48,316 nt of DNA from Deltaproteobacteria bacterium (GCA_016214995.1 JACRML010000063.1:1-48316); one strand, 5' to 3'; numbered from the stretch's first letter, positions 1 to 7,073 are shown. Numbers and translations: made by a program. Notes: generated by a model from the letters alone, not told the origin.

Positions 1-118
1 GATATACGGCTCGTCGCAAACAACACACCCCTTTAGTCCCCTCCCGAGAGGGGATTTAGGGGTGTGTTGTCTAACAGCCAACTTACCAGTTTACCCAAAA
101 ATCAATGTCTATTTTTGG
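1..118. repeat. Partial copy of a 184-bp dispersed repeat
   Basis: Positions 1-20 and about 78-118 match the 3' half of the near-identical elements at 33069-33252 and 44831-45015 (shared TACGGCTCGTCGCAAA and CAACTTACCAGTTT). In this copy the middle is replaced by a long hairpin at about 21-69, with arms CAACACACCCCT and AGGGGTGTGTTG. The copy runs off the left window edge. No coding potential is seen. Confidence 0.7.
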
Positions 119-156
119 GTTCCTCCCAAATCCCGCTATAGCGGGATTTGAAATAG

Positions 157-732
157 TCAATCCATTCTGAAATGCGGCGTGTGAAAGAAGGCAAAGTCTG
201 ATGTCTTCCCAAAGGCTTGAGGGAAAACGGCGAGAGTATCGCCAGAACCGCGCACAGAGAAGTTAAAGAGGAGACCGGTTTGGACGGCAAGATTATAAAG
301 TTGATTAACCCGAAAAATGCATTTGGTTTTTATTTTTCGGGACAAACGCAAGATTTGAGCCAAAGACAAGGAAAAGATGGCTGGACAAAACGGAGCATAC
401 TGTTTTAAGTATGTGAGTATTTGGACAGCCGGCTTTGACGCAGTATTTGGCCAAAGATTGCGTTTGCCAAAAAATGCAACTGCATTTTTTGGGTTAACCA
501 CATTCAATATTTTTATGCGCATAAAGAGGCGGAAGATACAAAACGGTTTTTCAAAATCGTCTATTTTTTCCTGATGGAGTATACTCACGGGGATGTGAAA
601 AATTATGACAGCGAAGTTAATGACTGCCAATGGTTTCCCATAGATGATGCAATAAAGACGGTTGAATATAAAGATGAGAAGGAGATTTTAAAAAAGGCAA
701 AGAAGATGATTGCAGTGCAGTGTAACATTTAA
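157..732 (+). pseudogene. Nudix hydrolase remnant, broken by a stop codon and a MITE-like insertion
   Basis: A Nudix box is readable at about 217-300 (GESIARTAHREVKEETGL, pattern Gx5Ex7REUxEExGU). The motif before it reads V-stop-CLPKG, where relatives have VWCLPKG, so a Trp codon appears to have become TGA at 199-201. Just after KLIN the frame is interrupted by the element at 305-497. It resumes in the same frame at about 496 (HIQYFYAHKEAEDTKRFF to FPIDDAIKTVEY) and ends at the TAA at 730-732. If the duplicated TTAAC is removed, the insertion is 189 bp, a multiple of three. The 5' end is missing and borders the repeat at 1-118. The intact protein would have hydrolysed nucleoside diphosphate derivatives; this copy cannot make one. 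Confidence 0.8.
305..497. mobile_element. MITE-like element with TTAACCC terminal inverted repeats, copy 1
   Basis: The element begins TTAACCCGAAAAATGCA and ends TGCATTTTTTGGGTTAA, which are terminal inverted repeats. It sits inside the Nudix pseudogene, where the coding frame stops and restarts. TTAAC is present at both junctions (305-309 and 494-498) and may be a target duplication. Its interior matches, in inverted orientation, the elements at 26816-26944 and 42461-42707. It has no transposase gene, so it would have to be mobilised in trans. Confidence 0.75.
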
Positions 733-751
733 CCCGACCTGATAGCTTCCA

Positions 752-1048
752 TTATTTCTCCTGTAATTCCTTTATTCCCAATTCCTGTGCAATCTTTTTT
801 AGAAGAGGGAGGCTGCTTTTAAGGATGTTCATGCCCTTATGTCCTTTGGTTTGAACAGCCTTCGTGAAATCTTCAATAGTCTTGTATTTTTCCACAAGAG
901 ATTCTGCAGGAGGAGCTGTCTTGCCGTCATGGCATGATGCGCACTTATTCAACCAAAGTGTGCGCTCTGCGGCAAATGTATCGCCATCTGGAAAAAACAG
1001 GATAGTTCCTGACAGGAAAACGGAAATTATCAAAGTTTTTGTTTTCAT
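752..1048 (-). CDS. Small periplasmic c-type cytochrome
   Basis: The 98-residue protein has a Sec signal peptide (MKTKTLIISVFLSGTILFF, probable cleavage after DTFAA) followed closely by one haem-binding site, CASCH. A downstream Met in the segment HKGMNIL could be the sixth haem ligand. It is therefore a monohaem electron carrier exported to the periplasm. The start was chosen because AGAGGTG lies about 6 nt upstream of ATG at 1048; the in-frame GTG at 1057 overlaps that site. The partner is unknown. It is transcribed leftwards towards the Nudix remnant and no maturation genes are nearby. Confidence 0.8.
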   Translation of the reverse strand: MKTKTLIISVFLSGTILFFPDGDTFAAERTLWLNKCASCHDGKTAPPAESLVEKYKTIEDFTKAVQTKGHKGMNILKSSLPLLKKIAQELGIKELQEK

Positions 1049-1082
1049 TTTTTTCACCTCTGGGTATCTGTCCCTATTTTAC

Positions 1083-1634
1083 TTAAAGCCTTCGCGCTAT
1101 TACCGCCATCTGTTGCAGTTGTCCTTGCAAAAAAAGTTCTTTTGCCATTTTTCTTACCAGCCTTTTGTCAATGGATTCATTCCACAAATGTGCGCTGTCA
1201 AGGTAATCCTGATCCGAACCGGCCAGAAGTTTCAAGATAATCAGATACTCCGGGCGAACGACCTTGAGTTTCACTCCGGTGAAAGCGCTGATGGAAAGGC
1301 CGGTGGAAATAGCTTCTTCCTCTATCTCGCTTGATGCCACGATTAGGTCTGTCCATGTGCTTCCCGCAGGCACTTCAATAAGGTTCTTGATGCGGTCTTT
1401 TGGTCTTCCCGCATGATGTTTGGCGAGTCTATATTCTTTAGAATATTTGAGCCACTCTGCAAAACGTTTTATTTTTTCTTTTTCGAGAGAGATGAGGATA
1501 TCAATATCTCGTGTGGCTCTGGGCTGCGAAAGGGCTGACAGGGCGAGGGCTCCGGTGAGGGCAAAATCGCGGATGAATTTACGACGCTTCGCTTCTCTGA
1601 GGACTTTTACGATGTCTTTGAATTCTCTTTCCAT
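1083..1634 (-). CDS. Nucleotidyltransferase-fold protein (AbiEii/MNT-like)
   Basis: The 183-residue protein contains the pol-beta nucleotidyltransferase signature: GALALSALSQPRATRDIDIL, i.e. a Gly-rich turn followed by DxD, at about residues 28-47. Proteins of this type modify toxins, tRNAs or partner proteins by adding nucleotides, and they often occur in toxin-antitoxin or abortive-infection modules. A small ORF (1579-1764) lies just upstream and overlaps its start by about 56 nt, so the two look co-translated. The substrate is unknown. It is one of three nucleotidyltransferase-plus-small-partner pairs in this window (others at 18107-18765 and 20113-20860). Confidence 0.7.
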   Translation of the reverse strand: MEREFKDIVKVLREAKRRKFIRDFALTGALALSALSQPRATRDIDILISLEKEKIKRFAEWLKYSKEYRLAKHHAGRPKDRIKNLIEVPAGSTWTDLIVASSEIEEEAISTGLSISAFTGVKLKVVRPEYLIILKLLAGSDQDYLDSAHLWNESIDKRLVRKMAKELFLQGQLQQMAVIARRL

Positions 1635-1764
1635 GCCGTTTTACGCCCTGCCGCAGATTTTGGACAAACTCCGACAATTCAATGGCAAACCTGAGCTTCA
1701 TCCCCAATGACATTTTGCGATATGATTCTTTTTCTCTGTTTTTTAGCAATGAGCGGATATCCAT
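1579..1764 (-). CDS. Small partner ORF of the nucleotidyltransferase
   Basis: This encodes 61 residues. The first 40 form a plausible amphipathic helical segment (SYRKMSLGMKLRFAIELSEF) of a kind often encoded just upstream of nucleotidyltransferase genes. The last 20 residues are basic and lie in the overlap with the next gene. No strong Shine-Dalgarno site precedes the ATG, so the start is uncertain. It could be an antitoxin or adaptor for the enzyme, by analogy with two-gene nucleotidyltransferase modules. I do not recognise a named family. Confidence 0.5.
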   Translation of the reverse strand: MDIRSLLKNREKESYRKMSLGMKLRFAIELSEFVQNLRQGVKRHGKRIQRHRKSPQRSEAS

Positions 1765-1878
1765 CGTAGATGCACTGTATCATGTATTGAATGGCGGCTC
1801 AAGAAGTTGTGTCTCCAATATTTCCCTTTTATTTAATGGTCGCTGTCCCTCTTTTCTCCCGAATTCGTCCGAACTCAT

Positions 1879-2874
1879 TTATTGTTTACGCTCTTTATTA
1901 TTAACGGGATTGTCTTGAGCGATGGCATCAAGCAAATCCGACACATCAATGGTTATCACCATATCTGGATTTTGCAAGGCGGCTGGCTCAATGTAATAAG
2001 GATGGTTTGGATTATTGAGTATTTCATGAACTAGACTTGGCTCTACCCCAAGGCTAATTAAGTAACCTTTGCGATCACAATGCCAATAATCCTGATCAAA
2101 ATTAAATTTCAATATGTCCTTTTGTTTTTCTAGTAAAGGTTCAAGTGTTTTTAGCTCACTTTGAGTGTAGAAATCATTAGGATGGCAATCATGCTTTTTA
2201 TTATTACATGTTTTACAGAGAGCAACTAAATTCCCTGGAACTAAATGTCCACCCAATACAATAGGAATGTGATGATCTATATCTAAACGTTTTATTGAGC
2301 CGCACTTAAAACATTGGTGATTGAATAGTTCAAAGAATTTGTTCTTATAAAAATCCTGAATAACTTTTAATGCAAATTTATTATTAAACTGACTTTTTTC
2401 TTTGCTTCTTTGCAAGCTCAAAATATCTTTTTTACTTCTAGGCAAATCAAGCATTATATTATAGCTACGGTGTCTTCCGTCACTAAGGTAGCCACCACCA
2501 TCTATTTTAGCATTACAAGTGGTTATTGGCGTCTTTATTCCATTGAGTTTCCGAAGACTTTTTAAGTTTAGTACGACATCGCACATGTGTAAACCGTTAA
2601 TTATAACATCAAACCGTTCTTCCTCATCATACGGCACCAACGCAGCGATACAATGGCAATCTACCCAATCATCTTTATGCGGTTTTAATATTTCCTTTAT
2701 ATTATTGAATCGCTGAAGCTGCTCAGTATATCCGCTATAAGCCGTGCCCCCTTCCCATGGTTTTTGTATATGACTTCCTAAATATTGATATGTGCCAGGT
2801 GTAGGCCAGTGATCAGGCACATAATCAATTTTAAGTAATTCAACGGTGTTGCTATGCAATTCAATGTTTAACAT
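1879..2874 (-). CDS. HNH endonuclease domain protein
   Basis: The 331-residue protein has a clear HNH nuclease motif near residues 188-226: CFKCG, then DIDHHIP with D200 and H201, then GNLVALCKTCNNKK. The two CxxC pairs would hold zinc, and His201 with Asn224 would form the metal-dependent active site. The 180-residue N-terminal part (TYQYLGSHIQKPWEGG, GGYLSDGRHRSYNI) is not recognised. It may bind DNA or a partner. The AT-rich sequence, isolated position and toxin-antitoxin neighbours suggest a horizontally acquired nuclease such as a restriction or phage-defence enzyme. No methyltransferase is adjacent, so a classical restriction-modification pair is not supported. Confidence 0.75.
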   Translation of the reverse strand: MLNIELHSNTVELLKIDYVPDHWPTPGTYQYLGSHIQKPWEGGTAYSGYTEQLQRFNNIKEILKPHKDDWVDCHCIAALVPYDEEERFDVIINGLHMCDVVLNLKSLRKLNGIKTPITTCNAKIDGGGYLSDGRHRSYNIMLDLPRSKKDILSLQRSKEKSQFNNKFALKVIQDFYKNKFFELFNHQCFKCGSIKRLDIDHHIPIVLGGHLVPGNLVALCKTCNNKKHDCHPNDFYTQSELKTLEPLLEKQKDILKFNFDQDYWHCDRKGYLISLGVEPSLVHEILNNPNHPYYIEPAALQNPDMVITIDVSDLLDAIAQDNPVNNKERKQ

Positions 2875-2919
2875 TTCTTTTTACCAAAAAAAGAAAAAAA
2901 GATTTATTTATTGGAATTG

Positions 2920-2947
2920 TTGACATAAAAGGTACCTTTAGTAAAAT
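2920..2947 (+). promoter_or_regulatory. Sigma70-type promoter with a palindromic operator
   Basis: TTGACA at 2920-2925 and TAAAAT at 2942-2947 are separated by 16 nt. The spacer contains the perfect 12-bp palindrome AAAGGTACCTTT (2928-2939), placed where a repressor would block polymerase. The predicted transcription start is close to an ATG at 2954 that opens a 25-codon ORF ending at 3031. The HNH gene diverges to the left from the same region, so the palindrome could control both directions. Confidence 0.5.
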
Positions 2948-3036
2948 GCCTCTATGCGACAGGATAAAGAAAATAAAAAGAAAACGAATCCCCTTTTTCT
3001 TTTTCTCCCTTTTCTCCGGTCGGCTGGATGAATTTG

Positions 3037-3555
3037 TTAAAAGCCGATTTTTTTAATTTTTCTGGCTTCTTCTCGTATTGCGGCCTTGAAATCAGATTCA
3101 GCTTTTCCCAATAAGTTCACAACCGCACTCATTTTCTGATAGTGCTGTTGACTGTGAGTACCCGCACTCTCGTAAAACCGTTTAAAGTCGTGAATAACCT
3201 CATTACCCGCACCTCTTGCCGTGTGAATATTTTCAAGATTAGAACTGAGTTGAGGAAAGTAAATATTTACGATCATCGATATTTTATCGTAATTTTTTTC
3301 AGTATCTTTTGAGTTAAGCACAATGTCTAAAGCCTGATTGTAAGTAATATTGCCTGTCATTACAGAAATGTACGGCAGAAAATTAGTATCCAGTTGCGTG
3401 CAAAATCGAAGCATGGCAAGATTTAACTCTTCTAACTTTTGACGCAGTAATTGCCTCTCATCTTTTCTTGCGTTTAATTTGTAAGTAACAATCGCCGATA
3501 CGACACCACTGCATATGATAGTTGCCACCGACAAAATCAATTGAGCTTCAGTCAT
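3037..3555 (-). CDS. Membrane-anchored hypothetical protein
   Basis: This is a 172-residue protein with one N-terminal membrane helix (LILSVATIICSGVVSAIVTY), followed by KLNARKDERQ and a long, mostly helical cytoplasmic part with coiled-coil character. I do not recognise the family. AAGGAG lies just upstream of the ATG at 3555. It is preceded by promoter repeat copy 1 (3622-3650), which would start transcription about 60 nt before the gene. Similar single-helix proteins are common beside restriction and defence genes, but nothing in this sequence gives a function. Confidence 0.6.
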   Translation of the reverse strand: MTEAQLILSVATIICSGVVSAIVTYKLNARKDERQLLRQKLEELNLAMLRFCTQLDTNFLPYISVMTGNITYNQALDIVLNSKDTEKNYDKISMIVNIYFPQLSSNLENIHTARGAGNEVIHDFKRFYESAGTHSQQHYQKMSAVVNLLGKAESDFKAAIREEARKIKKIGF

Positions 3556-3621
3556 CACGCTCCTTTTTAATTTATTTACCTTTTAGCATTATTTTTTATA
3601 TCCACCCTCATCTTTTAATAA

Positions 3622-3650
3622 ATTTTAGGCCAACCTCTGCGGAGAGTCAA
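3622..3650 (-). promoter_or_regulatory. Portable promoter repeat, copy 1
   Basis: Read on the minus strand, this is TTGACT, 17 nt, TAAAAT: a near-ideal sigma70 promoter pointing at the membrane protein gene (start 3555). About 42 bp around it (3617-3659) recur at 4300-4340 and 4976-5019, including the spacer core CTCCGCA and TGGCC. Confidence 0.7.
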
Positions 3651-3717
3651 GGAAAGATTTGCCGAGATATATTCTTAACCCCTCAAAAAATAAGGGAAAT
3701 ACCTTTTGGCTGCATTG

Positions 3718-4023
3718 TTAGATGCCGCCTATTCTCTTTTTCAATAAATCAGGGCTTCTCTTACCATGAAGCACCGCAAGAACTATTATCTTTTCCTTTT
3801 CGACAAGGTAAATTATTTTGTAAGGAAACCTTTTGATGAGGTGTTTTCTTGTCCCTTTGTATTCAATCGGATGAATTTCAGGGTTCCTCTTGATGAAGTT
3901 GATTCCTGCATCAACCTGCAAGAGTAAGTCATACCCTAAGCCTGTCCTGTTATCCTCATACCAGGAAAATGCTTCTTTTAAGTCTTCTTCAGCTTCGGGT
4001 CTTACAATAACGCTATATTTCAC
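3718..4023 (-). CDS. parE: ParE/RelE-family toxin
   Basis: The 101-residue protein has the RelE/ParE fold signature: VRPEAEEDLKEAFSWYED near the N-terminus, then the basic core RKHLIKRFPYKIIYLVE and the C-terminal VLAVLHGKRSP. ParE-type toxins poison DNA gyrase and RelE-type toxins cleave mRNA on the ribosome; this one reads more like ParE. I chose the GTG at 4023 because it overlaps the antitoxin stop codon as GTGA, giving tight translational coupling. A longer form from 4059 would add 12 residues lying inside the antitoxin gene. Cognate antitoxin: 4020-4241. Confidence 0.85.
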   Translation of the reverse strand: MKYSVIVRPEAEEDLKEAFSWYEDNRTGLGYDLLLQVDAGINFIKRNPEIHPIEYKGTRKHLIKRFPYKIIYLVEKEKIIVLAVLHGKRSPDLLKKRIGGI

Positions 4024-4241
4024 TGTCTGCTTGCAATCCTTTTGTAAACCTCTACCCACGGAGAACCTAATTCAGGGTTTTGGTGATACTTTTCCAACCG
4101 TGCGTCAATTATTCTCTTTTCCTCATCAGTCAGTTCAACAGAAGGTGCCTTTGCGCTTATCGTATCCCAAATATCTTCTACCAATTGAATTCTTTCAGGT
4201 ATTGATAATTCAAGAGTATCGGTTGCGGTTATTCTTTTCAT
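4020..4241 (-). CDS. Antitoxin of the ParE-type module (addiction-module protein)
   Basis: The 73-residue acidic, helical protein (LSIPERIQLVEDIWDTI, then LTDEEKRIIDARLEKYHQNP and GSPWVEVYKRI) matches the putative addiction-module antitoxins that precede ParE/RelE toxins. It neutralises the toxin by direct binding and probably represses the operon. GGAGG sits about 8 nt upstream of ATG at 4241, favouring this over a start further upstream at 4295. Promoter repeat copy 2 (4305-4333) lies about 60 nt upstream. Its stop overlaps the toxin start by 4 nt. Confidence 0.8.
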   Translation of the reverse strand: MKRITATDTLELSIPERIQLVEDIWDTISAKAPSVELTDEEKRIIDARLEKYHQNPELGSPWVEVYKRIASRQ

Positions 4242-4304
4242 GGTTATACCTCCTTCACAGTTGAATATAACGTTCTTTTTCGTATCTACATGCAACTTTT
4301 ATAA

Positions 4305-4333
4305 ATTTTAGGCCAATTTATGCGGAGAGTCAA
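4305..4333 (-). promoter_or_regulatory. Portable promoter repeat, copy 2
   Basis: On the minus strand TTGACT and TAAAAT are separated by 17 nt. It lies just upstream of the antitoxin-toxin operon. The 42-bp surroundings are shared with copies at 3617-3659 and 4976-5019. Confidence 0.7.
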
Positions 4334-4353
4334 GAAAGTAAATAGAGGGACAC

Positions 4354-4456
4354 TGAGCCTGTCTAAAAACTACTGTTTTTGGGGTTTGTAGCTTCATAAG
4401 TGGTTGATTTTATTGAAGCCCATTTTTGGGAAAATGAGTTTTTAGACAAGCTCATA
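4354..4456. repeat. 103-bp inverted-repeat element
   Basis: The ends are TGAGCCTGTCTAAAAA and TTTTTAGACAAGCTCA, inverted repeats of 16 bp with one mismatch. The interior is short and non-coding. It lies between promoter copy 2 and the 3' end of the lipoprotein gene. It resembles a MITE or a transcription-terminating repeat. Confidence 0.6.
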
Positions 4457-4504
4457 TTTCCCCAGTTCTTTTTACCCAAAAATGGCCTTCTACCTTTTCC
4501 TTTG

Positions 4505-4747
4505 TCATTTTTCGCTTCCACAACCTTGAAGGCATTTTTTTAGAGCGTTCTCGCATATTTCATATTTGTCGGTACTAATATTGCTTTTCATGCACCAATC
4601 GAAGCTGGCGGCACAATTGTTATTGCAGTCATCTTTTTCTTTTACGCTTTCCGGCTTTGTTGGCTCGGCGGCATTGTTAGGTTTAATGGCTGCACATCCC
4701 ATAACCACAAGCATCATCACCAACACGAATAAACTTATCTTCTTCAT
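4505..4747 (-). CDS. Small cysteine-rich lipoprotein
   Basis: The 80-residue protein has a type II signal peptide, MKKISLFVLVMMLVVMGCAA, with a lipobox ending in Cys18. The mature part is short, Pro/Lys-rich and then cysteine-rich (DCNNNCAASFDWCMKSN, later CENALKKCLQGC), with seven Cys after the lipidated one. The CxxxC spacing suggests paired disulphides in a small helical hairpin outside the cytoplasm. AGGAG lies 5 nt before the ATG. No family is recognised. It could be a surface or periplasmic lipoprotein with a structural or assembly role. Confidence 0.65.
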   Translation of the reverse strand: MKKISLFVLVMMLVVMGCAAIKPNNAAEPTKPESVKEKDDCNNNCAASFDWCMKSNISTDKYEICENALKKCLQGCGSEK

Positions 4748-4812
4748 ATGAGCTCCTGTCTGTTATGATTTTATGAGTTCAACGCTTTTTATGTATTATC
4801 AGCTTTCTTTTT

Positions 4813-4971
4813 TCATGGCTTGCCCCACTTTGTCCTCTTCAAAGAAAAGTATTGGTAAAGGGAATCGAAAATCTCCATCCCCTTATCTAGCAATTTCTTG
4901 TCATTCCTTAGTTTCAGGCTGAGTCCGATGATAATTTTATTCAGCCCCTCCGTCTCGGTACGGGAAGGCAA
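4813..4971 (-). other. Possible gene fragment of unknown function
   Basis: A reading frame ending at 4813 (…IIIGLSLKLRNDKKLL to SLKRTKWGKP) is protein-like in its last 50 residues. Upstream it runs into promoter repeat copy 3 and a REP hairpin, which are not coding. No ATG or ribosome site marks a start; the first candidate codon is TTG at 4971. It is probably the C-terminal remnant of a gene whose 5' end was replaced by the promoter repeat. Confidence 0.25.
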
Positions 4972-4981
4972 ATAATAATGA

Positions 4982-5010
4982 ATTTTAGGCCAGCCTATGC
5001 GGAGAGTCAA
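4982..5010 (-). promoter_or_regulatory. Portable promoter repeat, copy 3
   Basis: On the minus strand TTGACT, 17 nt, TAAAAT lie within a 42-bp repeat shared with copies 1 and 2. Spacing between the three copies is nearly equal (683 and 677 bp). It points at the fragment 4813-4971 and the lipoprotein gene. Confidence 0.65.
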
Positions 5011-5041
5011 GGAAAGATTGCTGAAGGAGAATAATTTTTCT

Positions 5042-5069
5042 TTGTAAATTATATTATGTGCGATATAAT
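5042..5069 (+). promoter_or_regulatory. Promoter of the ABC-F gene
   Basis: TTGTAA (5042-5047) and a consensus TATAAT (5064-5069) are separated by 16 nt. A start near 5076 would give a leader of about 110 nt that includes the paired hairpins at 5093-5159 before the ATG at 5187. Confidence 0.5.
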
Positions 5070-5092
5070 TTTTCATTCTCCGGCAAGAGTGC

Positions 5093-5159
5093 GTAGGGTG
5101 GGCTGCGCCCACCTGTTTGGGTTTACCGAATATTTTATGGTGGGCGCAGCCCACCCCAC
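5093..5159. repeat. REP-type double hairpin in the ABC-F leader
   Basis: Two palindromes, GGTGGGCTGCGCCCACC and GGTGGGCGCAGCCCACC, face each other. Each folds alone with a 7-bp stem, and together they form an 18-bp perfect inverted repeat. The same REP pair occurs inside purL at 15693-15741. In the leader it could act as an attenuator or mRNA stabiliser. Confidence 0.75.
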
Positions 5160-5186
5160 TTCTTAAATAAGGAAGGAATTTAATAG

Positions 5187-7073
5187 ATGCTTAAAGTCAG
5201 CGGTTTGGAAAAGTCTTACGGCAGTCAGGCGCTTTTTGATAATGTGAGTTTTGTGATGAATCCCGGGGAGCGCATAGGACTCGTGGGCAGGAACGGGCAC
5301 GGCAAAACAACTCTCTTCAGGATGATACTCGGAGAGGATGAGCCGGACGCAGGGGTTATCAGCGTTCCGAATTATTACACCATCGGGCATCTGTCCCAGC
5401 ATATCCGTTTTACCGAGGATACGGTTTTGAAAGAAGGGTGTCTCAGCCTTCCGGTTTCAGAGGATGGAATTGATGAAAGCTATAAAGTGGAAACTATTCT
5501 CATGGGTCTCGGATTTTCTACGGATGATTTCAACCGTAACCCGCAGGAATTTTCCGGCGGCTATCAGGTTAGGCTGAATCTTGCGAAGGTGTTGGTATCC
5601 GAGCCGAACCTGCTCCTTCTCGACGAGCCGACCAATTATCTCGACATCGTGTCCGTGCGCTGGCTCACGCGGTTTCTGCGCGCATGGAGAGATGAGATGA
5701 TTATCATAACGCACGACCGGGATTTCATGGACAGCGTGACAACCCACACCATGGGCATTCACCGCTGCAAGATGAAGAAGATTACCGGGCCAACCGAGAA
5801 GTTGTATCAGCAGATTGCGCAGGAAGAGGAGATACATGAAAAGACCCGCATCGGCGATGAAAAAAAGCGCGCAGAGGTGGAGGAGTTTATCAACCGCTTC
5901 AGGGCAAAGGCGTCCAAGGCAAAGGCTGTGCAGTCGAGGGTAAAGGCGCTTGAGAAGATGGAAAAACTTGACAAACTGGCGGATATACGAACCCTTGATT
6001 TTTCATTCAAATCTGCGCCCTTTCCGGGCAAATGGCTGATGAGCGCAAACAATATATCGTTTTCTTACAATCAGGGAGAGTCGCCTGCCTGTGCCGGAGT
6101 CACGGCAGACAGGCCGCTCTTTCAGGATTTAAGCATAGCCGTCGGTAAAAACGACAGGATCGCCGTCATCGGTAAAAACGGAAAGGGAAAGACCACGCTT
6201 TTGAATCTTCTTGCAGGAGAGATGCAGCCGCAGACCGGAATGGTTCAGCACAATCAAAATTTATCCATTGCCTATTTCGGCCAGACCAATATAAACCGAC
6301 TCAACCAGCAAAAGACCGTTGAGATGGAAATCATGGATACGCATCCTGATTGCAACCGGGGCGTGGCGCGAAAAATATGCGGCATCATGATGTTTGACGG
6401 CGACAAGGCGCTGAAAAAGATATCCGTGCTTTCCGGCGGGGAAAAGAGCAGGGTGCTGCTCGGAAAATTATTGGTAAGCCCGGCAAATCTCCTCCTTCTG
6501 GACGAGCCGACCAATCATCTTGATATGGATTCCATTGATTCATTGGTTGAGGCGATTGATGCCTTTGACGGCGGCGTGATTATTGTGACGCACAGCGAGC
6601 TTATTCTCAACAGCGTTGCCACACGGCTGATTGTATTTGACGGCGGCAAGGTGGAATTGTTTGAAGGAACCTATCAGGAGTTTTTGGACAGGGTAGGATG
6701 GGAAAACGAGAGAGAGGCCGGGGACGGCAGCAGGCCAAGCAGTAGGCAGAATAAAAATATCAACAAAAAGGAAATGCGGCGGCTTAGGGCGCAATTGGCC
6801 GAAAACCGTTCAAAGACTTTAGGTCCTCTGCAAACGAGAATTGCCGAACTGGAAAAAACCATCATGCTTTTGGAAAAGGATGTGGAAAAGGAAAGCGAGT
6901 TTCTTGTGGAGGCATCAGAAAAAGGGGACGGTAATGCCATATCAAAACTCTCTATTGCCATTCATAATTTAAATACCCAAATTGAATCCCTTTTCAAAGA
7001 ACTGGAATCGCTGACTGCCGAGCATGACGCAAAGACGAAGGAGTTTGAGGATAGGATGGGCGGGTTGGGCTAG
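5187..7073 (+). CDS. ABC-F family ATPase (Uup/YbiT-like)
   Basis: The 628-residue protein has two ABC ATPase domains and no membrane segments, the hallmark of ABC-F translation factors that act on the ribosome. The first domain has Walker A GRNGHGKTT (34-42), signature FSGGYQ and Walker B LLLLDEPTNYLD. The second has GKNGKGKTT (about 329-337), LSGGEKSR and LLLLDEPTNHLD. The charged linker (FINRFRAKASKAKAVQSRV) is the P-site tRNA-interacting region. The last 90 residues form a coiled coil, as in Uup. GGAAGG precedes the ATG. An imperfect palindrome at 6083-6114 adds the residues SPACAGVTADRP in a loop before the second nucleotide-binding domain. Housekeeping or antibiotic-protective roles cannot be told apart. 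Confidence 0.9.
   Translation: MLKVSGLEKSYGSQALFDNVSFVMNPGERIGLVGRNGHGKTTLFRMILGEDEPDAGVISVPNYYTIGHLSQHIRFTEDTVLKEGCLSLPVSEDGIDESYKVETILMGLGFSTDDFNRNPQEFSGGYQVRLNLAKVLVSEPNLLLLDEPTNYLDIVSVRWLTRFLRAWRDEMIIITHDRDFMDSVTTHTMGIHRCKMKKITGPTEKLYQQIAQEEEIHEKTRIGDEKKRAEVEEFINRFRAKASKAKAVQSRVKALEKMEKLDKLADIRTLDFSFKSAPFPGKWLMSANNISFSYNQGESPACAGVTADRPLFQDLSIAVGKNDRIAVIGKNGKGKTTLLNLLAGEMQPQTGMVQHNQNLSIAYFGQTNINRLNQQKTVEMEIMDTHPDCNRGVARKICGIMMFDGDKALKKISVLSGGEKSRVLLGKLLVSPANLLLLDEPTNHLDMDSIDSLVEAIDAFDGGVIIVTHSELILNSVATRLIVFDGGKVELFEGTYQEFLDRVGWENEREAGDGSRPSSRQNKNINKKEMRRLRAQLAENRSKTLGPLQTRIAELEKTIMLLEKDVEKESEFLVEASEKGDGNAISKLSIAIHNLNTQIESLFKELESLTAEHDAKTKEFEDRMGGLG
6083..6114. repeat. In-frame palindrome inside the ABC-F gene
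   Basis: Arms GCCTGCCTGTGCCG and CGGCAGACAGGC form an imperfect inverted repeat within the coding frame. It encodes a Pro/Ala-rich loop between the strand FSYN and the PLFQDLSI segment of the second ATPase domain. It resembles the palindromes inside purL. Confidence 0.5.

Noticed and set aside
157-630. A 157-residue minus-strand reading frame over the Nudix remnant
   Set aside because: It is the antisense of the Nudix fragment and the MITE-like element; the plus strand carries the conserved Nudix box.
3600-4700. Integron attC sites, because TCTAACAATGC-like sequence follows the ParE stop (minus strand) and CCTAACAATGC occurs in the lipoprotein gene
   Set aside because: No matching GTTRRRY partner lies at the right distance, the second case is inside coding sequence, and no integron integrase is visible.
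4984-5154. N-terminal part of the minus-strand frame ending at 4813
   Set aside because: It crosses a promoter repeat and REP hairpins and has no ribosome site, so it is not protein-coding.
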